DNA from: Alphaproteobacteria bacterium
Lineage (GTDB): Bacteria; Pseudomonadota; Alphaproteobacteria; Rhizobiales; Xanthobacteraceae
DNA length: 9,178 bases
Assembly: GCA_005884745.1 (NCBI GenBank)
Contig: VAZU01000022.1
Location: forward strand, 1 to 9,178
Direction of reading: 5' to 3'
The stretch's first letter is position 1; each line of letters starts with the position of its first letter. Positions 5,569 through 9,178 of the stretch are shown here, piece by piece. The notes beneath the pieces were generated by a model. The model was given only the letters and a program-made list of their open reading frames with translations. It was not told the origin of the DNA and searched no databases. The position numbers and the translations under genes were made by a program.

Positions 5569-7698
5569 ATGCCGCTCATCGTGATCCTCGACGATCGCGC
5601 CACCAATCGTCAGATCTTCTCGAGGCTTGCCGCTTCGATCGAGGATGGCGCCACGGTACGCGCCTTCGCGGATCCGCAAGCCGCGTTGGTGTGGCTCGAG
5701 ACCAACACGCCCGATCTCGTCGTCACCGATTTCAAGATGCCCAACATGGACGGCGCGGAGTTCACCCGCCGGTTCCGCGCGCAGCCGAACCTCTCCGAAG
5801 TGCCCGTCATCGTCATCACCGTCTACGAGGAACGCGAGTTCCGCCTGCGGGCGCTGGAGGCCGGCGCCACCGATTTCCTGAGCAGCCCGGTCGATCACCA
5901 CGAGTTCCAGACGCGTGCGCGCAATTTGCTCAAGCTGCGCAAGCAGCAACTGCTGCTCGCCAAGCGCGCCAACAATCTCGAGCAGAAGCTCGAATACAGC
6001 GAGCGGTCCCGCGAGGAGGCGCTGCGCGACTCGAGCGAGCGCCTCGCCCAGGTGATCGACACGGTGCCAGCCATGATCAGCGCCGCCGATCGCGGTGGCA
6101 AATTCCTGTTCGTGAACGCCTTCCAGACCGCGCTGGCGGGCATCGACCATTCCGCGGCGCTCGGCAAGGACATCGGCATGCTGTTCGGCGAGGAGCACGG
6201 ATCGCGCAGCCGGGCGCTGGACCGCAAGGTCTTCAGCAACGGCGCGGCCCTGCCGACCTATGAAGAAGACATCGTCGATGCCAACGGCGTCAAACGCGTA
6301 TTCCTGACGACGAAGTCGCCGCTGCGAGACCGCGCCAATGCGGTCGTCGCGGTGCTGACCAGCTCGATCGACATCACCGACAGAAAGCGCGCCGAGGACC
6401 ATTTGCTGCACACCGCCCACCACGATGCGCTGACGGGCCTGCCGAATCGCGCCCTGCTCGCGGACCGGCTGCGCCGCGAGATCGCCCGGGCCCGGCGCGG
6501 CGACCGCCCGTTCGCGCTGCACCTCGTCGATCTCGACGGCTTCAAGAACATCAACGACGTGCTCGGTCACGTCCTCGGCGACAAGTTCCTCAAGGTGGTG
6601 GCACAACGGCTGCAGTCGCTGGCCCGCGAAGGCGACACCGTGGCGCGCCTCGGCGGCGACGAGTTCGCGATCCTGCAGAGTCGTCTCACGCGCAGCGAGG
6701 AAGCGGGGGAACTGGCGGCACGCATCGTCGCCGCGGTTTGCGAGCCCTATCAGTTCGCCGGCGAGCGCATCACCACCAATGCCAGCGTGGGAACCACCTT
6801 GCATCCGGCGGACGGAGCCGACGCCGAGGCGTTGCTCAAGCACGCCGATCTCGCGATGCACCGCGCCAAGGCCGATGGCGGCAACGTGGTGCGGTTCTAC
6901 GCCGCCGACATGCACAGCCGCGCACAGGAGGCGAGGCATCTCGATTCCGAGCTGCGGCAGGCGATTCAGGACAGCCAATTCGTGGTGTATTATCAGCCGC
7001 AGGTGGACCTGAAGACCGGGCACATCGTCGGAGCGGAGGCGCTGCTGCGCTGGCGGCGGCCGGGGGGCGGCATCGTCGGTCCGGGCGTGTTCCTGGCACG
7101 AGCGGAAGAGAATGGGCTGATCGTCCCCATCAACGAATGGGTGCTGCGGCAGGCCTGCCGGGATGCGAAATCATGGCAGCGCGCCGGGTTCCCGCCGCTG
7201 CGCGTCGGCGTCAACCTTTCGGCCGTGCAGTTTCGCAAGCAGAGCGTGCCTCTGCTGGTGGCCAAGGCGCTGGCGGAAACCGGGCTCGACCCCCGCCGGC
7301 TCGACCTCGAGCTCACGGAAAGCATCGTGATGGCCGACACCGACGCGGTCGCGGCGGACCTGCATCGGCTTCACGAGCTCGGCGTGAGCATCTCGATCGA
7401 TGATTTCGGCACCGGGTATTCGTCGCTGACCTATGTCAAGAACTTTCCGGTGGACCGGCTGAAGATCGATCAGTGCTTCATCCGGGACCTGGCGACGGAT
7501 CCGAGCGACGCCGCCATCGTCCGTGCCATCGTCAGCCTCGGCCACAGCCTCGAGCTCGACATCGTCGCAGAAGGCGTCGAAACCGCGGATCAACTGGAGC
7601 GGTTGCGCGCCGAGGGTTGCGACGCTGCCCGTGGGCGAGTTCTTGGCGCTTGCATTCGAGGCGCCGCCGCTCGTGCGCAGTGCATGAGCAACCCATGA
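5569..7698 (+). CDS. REC-PAS-GGDEF-EAL cyclic-di-GMP protein, C-terminus frameshifted
   Basis: This 709-residue cytoplasmic protein combines an RpfG-like receiver (1-125; acidic pair Asp8/Asp9, phosphoacceptor Asp54, Thr84), a coiled-coil linker (about 120-165), a PAS domain (about 155-272), a GGDEF diguanylate cyclase (280-440) and an EAL phosphodiesterase (450-685). GGDEF at 362-366 is intact, with the inhibitory RxxD site REGD at 353-356 exactly five residues before it. The EAL domain keeps EALLRW (490), VNLSAVQF, ELTES, IDDFGTG, LKID and VAEGVET. The receiver has Ser106 where Lys is usual. After Asp685 the normal QG(Y/F) segment is missing and the frame changes: the present tail is Ala/Arg-rich, while another frame from 7622 reads LPVGEFLALAFEAPPL and stops at 7685-7687. 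About 29 bases seem lost. The ATG at 5569 fits the receiver start; an upstream ATG at 5497 lacks a ribosome site. Cyclase activity is likely, phosphodiesterase activity doubtful. Confidence 0.9.
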   Translation: MPLIVILDDRATNRQIFSRLAASIEDGATVRAFADPQAALVWLETNTPDLVVTDFKMPNMDGAEFTRRFRAQPNLSEVPVIVITVYEEREFRLRALEAGATDFLSSPVDHHEFQTRARNLLKLRKQQLLLAKRANNLEQKLEYSERSREEALRDSSERLAQVIDTVPAMISAADRGGKFLFVNAFQTALAGIDHSAALGKDIGMLFGEEHGSRSRALDRKVFSNGAALPTYEEDIVDANGVKRVFLTTKSPLRDRANAVVAVLTSSIDITDRKRAEDHLLHTAHHDALTGLPNRALLADRLRREIARARRGDRPFALHLVDLDGFKNINDVLGHVLGDKFLKVVAQRLQSLAREGDTVARLGGDEFAILQSRLTRSEEAGELAARIVAAVCEPYQFAGERITTNASVGTTLHPADGADAEALLKHADLAMHRAKADGGNVVRFYAADMHSRAQEARHLDSELRQAIQDSQFVVYYQPQVDLKTGHIVGAEALLRWRRPGGGIVGPGVFLARAEENGLIVPINEWVLRQACRDAKSWQRAGFPPLRVGVNLSAVQFRKQSVPLLVAKALAETGLDPRRLDLELTESIVMADTDAVAADLHRLHELGVSISIDDFGTGYSSLTYVKNFPVDRLKIDQCFIRDLATDPSDAAIVRAIVSLGHSLELDIVAEGVETADQLERLRAEGCDAARGRVLGACIRGAAARAQCMSNP
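7622..7687 (+). pseudogene. Out-of-frame remnant of the original EAL C-terminus
   Basis: Read from 7622 in the frame two bases after the main one, the sequence gives the normal end of an EAL domain protein (LPVGEFLALAFEAPPL and a few more residues) followed by TGA at 7685-7687. EAL proteins usually read GCDxxQGYxFSRPLP at this point. Here GCD is in the main frame and LPV is in the shifted frame, directly adjacent, so the roughly ten residues between them are gone. The old stop lies seven bases before the next gene's ATG. Confidence 0.7.
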
Positions 7699-9143
7699 AA
7701 GCCGCGGACGACTGCGGCACCGGCTCGCGCTCGCAAAGCGCGTTCCAGCGCATCCCCGTGCTCGGTTGGATCGCCGCGCGGCTCCGCGACCGCCCGGATT
7801 GCGAGCATGAGCTGGCACTTTATCGGCTGGCGGCGGGCGGGCTCGCGGCTTGTTATCTCTTGACCGCCGGCTCGCTCGAGGCGCGCGGCGACCACGATTT
7901 GCTGCGATCGATCGTCTGGCTGTTCGCTGCCTTCGAACTGGCGTCACTGGGCATCTTCTGTCATCTGCTGTTGCGGCCGGGCGCGAGCGCGGCTCGCCGC
8001 CTCGCCGGCATCTTCGTCGATCTCGGCGCATTGTCCTACTGCATGCACATCGGCGGCGAGACCGCGCTACCGCTCTATCCGCTGTATTTGCTGGCCATAT
8101 CGGCCAACGGGTTTCGATTCGGGACACGTTACTTGCTCGCGGCCGCGGATACCGCCGTCGCGAGCTTTGCGCTGGTGACGCTCGCGACCGAGTTCTTTGC
8201 GGCGCACCCGGGACTGAGCCTCGGTCTCCTGGGCGGCCTCATCGTACCCCCGCTCCAGCTGTGTGCGCTGATGCGGGGATTGCGGCCCGGTCGGCACCGC
8301 GGCGAAGCGCCGACCCGGATGCACGGCCCCATTGCAACGATCGTTGCCGGTACCTCCGACCAAGCCAACCTGACGGCCGCCGCGGCAGGAACCCCCGCCG
8401 CACACGACGCGGACCCGCAGGCGCTCCCCGACCTCGATGCGAGCGAGGAGCCGAGCGCGGAACCCGTTCGCCGACTTGCCATTCTGGTCGCCGAGGCCAA
8501 TGTCACCTATCAGAAGGTGATCGCGAAAATCCTGGAAAAAGCCGGCCATGAAGCGCGAATCGTCGACAATGGCCAAGCCGCCGCCGAGGCGGCCGCCAAG
8601 GGCGCATTCGATGCCGTGCTGATGGACATCGAGATGCCGGTCTTGAATGGGATCGAGGCGGCCAAGCTCATCCGCTTCCTGTCGACCGGGCGTCCGCGCG
8701 TCCCGATCGTGGCGCTGGTGGCGCAGGCCGACGAGCCGACGCAAAGGCGTTGCGAGGAGGCCGGCATGGACGCCTGCATCGCAAAACCCATCGAACCGGC
8801 CGGGCTGCTCCCGGCTCTCGAAGCGGCAATCTCGCCGGAGCAGCACACCCGCCCATCGCGATCGGCGCAAGCGGCCGAAACCGGAAAACCGGGAGCGGTC
8901 ACCGAGCACAGGCCCTCTGCGCTCGACGTCCGCACGCTCGAATCCCTGAAGGCCCTGGGCGGCGATGATTTTGTCGAGGAGCTCGCCCAACAATTCATCG
9001 ACGATGCAGCGGACATGATCGAGGAGCTCTCGCAAGCGGTGGCGAGGGGCGATGCCCAAGGTTTCCGCGAGCACGCGCATGCGCTGCGAAGCGGAGCCGC
9101 CAACATCGGCGCGCAGGGAGTCTACGAGATGTGCCTGGGCTGA
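7695..9143 (+). CDS. RpfC-like membrane protein with REC and HPt but no kinase core, truncated
   Basis: The 482-residue product starts like the DSF sensor RpfC: a short cytoplasmic lead with RPDCEHEL at 33-40, then five or six membrane segments (about 40-58, 70-93, 103-119, 124-139, 145-169, 174-196), including LPLYPLYLLAISANGFRFGTR (125-145) and LSLGLLGGLIVPPLQL that align with RpfC. In RpfC a HisKA/HATPase core of about 300 residues follows. Here an Ala/Pro/Asp-rich linker (about 197-257) leads straight into a receiver (259-378) with Asp311 and Lys364 present, but Ala268 replaces an acidic-pair residue and Val342 replaces the conserved Thr/Ser. An HPt domain begins near 410 with phosphoacceptor His462 (HALRS). 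It ends at TGA 9141-9143, well before a normal HPt end, and the frame stays coding-like beyond. The ATG overlaps the upstream stop as ATGA; no ribosome site is evident. Without a kinase it cannot autophosphorylate. Confidence 0.82.
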   Translation: MKAADDCGTGSRSQSAFQRIPVLGWIAARLRDRPDCEHELALYRLAAGGLAACYLLTAGSLEARGDHDLLRSIVWLFAAFELASLGIFCHLLLRPGASAARRLAGIFVDLGALSYCMHIGGETALPLYPLYLLAISANGFRFGTRYLLAAADTAVASFALVTLATEFFAAHPGLSLGLLGGLIVPPLQLCALMRGLRPGRHRGEAPTRMHGPIATIVAGTSDQANLTAAAAGTPAAHDADPQALPDLDASEEPSAEPVRRLAILVAEANVTYQKVIAKILEKAGHEARIVDNGQAAAEAAAKGAFDAVLMDIEMPVLNGIEAAKLIRFLSTGRPRVPIVALVAQADEPTQRRCEEAGMDACIAKPIEPAGLLPALEAAISPEQHTRPSRSAQAAETGKPGAVTEHRPSALDVRTLESLKALGGDDFVEELAQQFIDDAADMIEELSQAVARGDAQGFREHAHALRSGAANIGAQGVYEMCLG

Positions 9144-9178
9144 CGACGCATCGATCCCGCCACGCTGTCGAGCAAGGG
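9144..9178 (+). pseudogene. In-frame continuation after the premature TGA of the HPt domain
   Basis: Directly after the stop, the same frame reads RRIDPATLSSK to the window edge. This suits the amphipathic helix expected after the CLGW-type segment in HPt tails. A change of one base from TGG (Trp) to TGA would explain the stop. The window ends here, so the full remnant length is unknown. Confidence 0.45.

Noticed and set aside
5458..7023. A 521-codon open frame on the minus strand opposite the GGDEF-EAL gene
   Set aside because: The plus strand carries every expected motif of REC, PAS, GGDEF and EAL; the minus frame is compositional shadow without recognisable motifs.

Overview
The window looks like chromosomal DNA from a high-GC alphaproteobacterium, most likely of the Bradyrhizobium/Rhodoplanes-like Hyphomicrobiales. 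The basis is the GC-rich codon use, the style of the proteins, and two short multi-hairpin intergenic repeats of a kind I recognise from those genomes. I could run no database search, so the lineage is an inference. No tRNA, rRNA, CRISPR array, insertion sequence or phage gene was seen.

Layout. (1) 189-1571 (+): a YeiH-type putative sulfate exporter with a long N-terminal extension, preceded by an unusually AT-rich leader. (2) 1568-1894 (+): a small Cys-rich protein whose N-terminal coding part appears to be made of a dispersed three-hairpin repeat (1592-1694). (3) 5213 down to 1906 (-): a three-gene acyl-CoA operon of acyl-CoA dehydrogenase, family III (CaiB/BaiF) CoA-transferase and crotonase-fold protein, with a second dispersed repeat (3933-4038) between the first two genes. 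(4) 5214-5568: a divergent intergenic region with an AT-rich island and a perfect 12-bp palindrome. (5) 5569-7698 (+): a REC-PAS-GGDEF-EAL cyclic-di-GMP enzyme. (6) 7695-9143 (+): an RpfC-like membrane protein followed by receiver and HPt domains.

How the genes may work together. The acyl-CoA genes look like a pathway that activates a carboxylic acid by CoA transfer, desaturates it and then processes the enoyl-CoA. However, the crotonase lacks both catalytic glutamates of classical hydratases, and the dehydrogenase has Asp where Glu is usual, so the substrate and the last step are open. The two signalling genes resemble an RpfC/RpfG-type relay in which the RpfG-like receiver is joined to GGDEF-EAL instead of HD-GYP.

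The most interesting signal is in this signalling pair. The RpfC-like protein has no histidine kinase core at all: about 65 residues of linker join the membrane domain to the receiver. Its receiver has lost key residues, and its HPt domain is cut by a TGA after which the same frame stays coding-like. The GGDEF-EAL gene has an apparent deletion of roughly 29 bases that removes the conserved QG(Y/F) segment of the EAL domain and shifts the frame; the old C-terminus can still be read in another frame. Either this is a signalling locus caught in decay, or it is a rewired kinase-less relay with a surviving cyclase.
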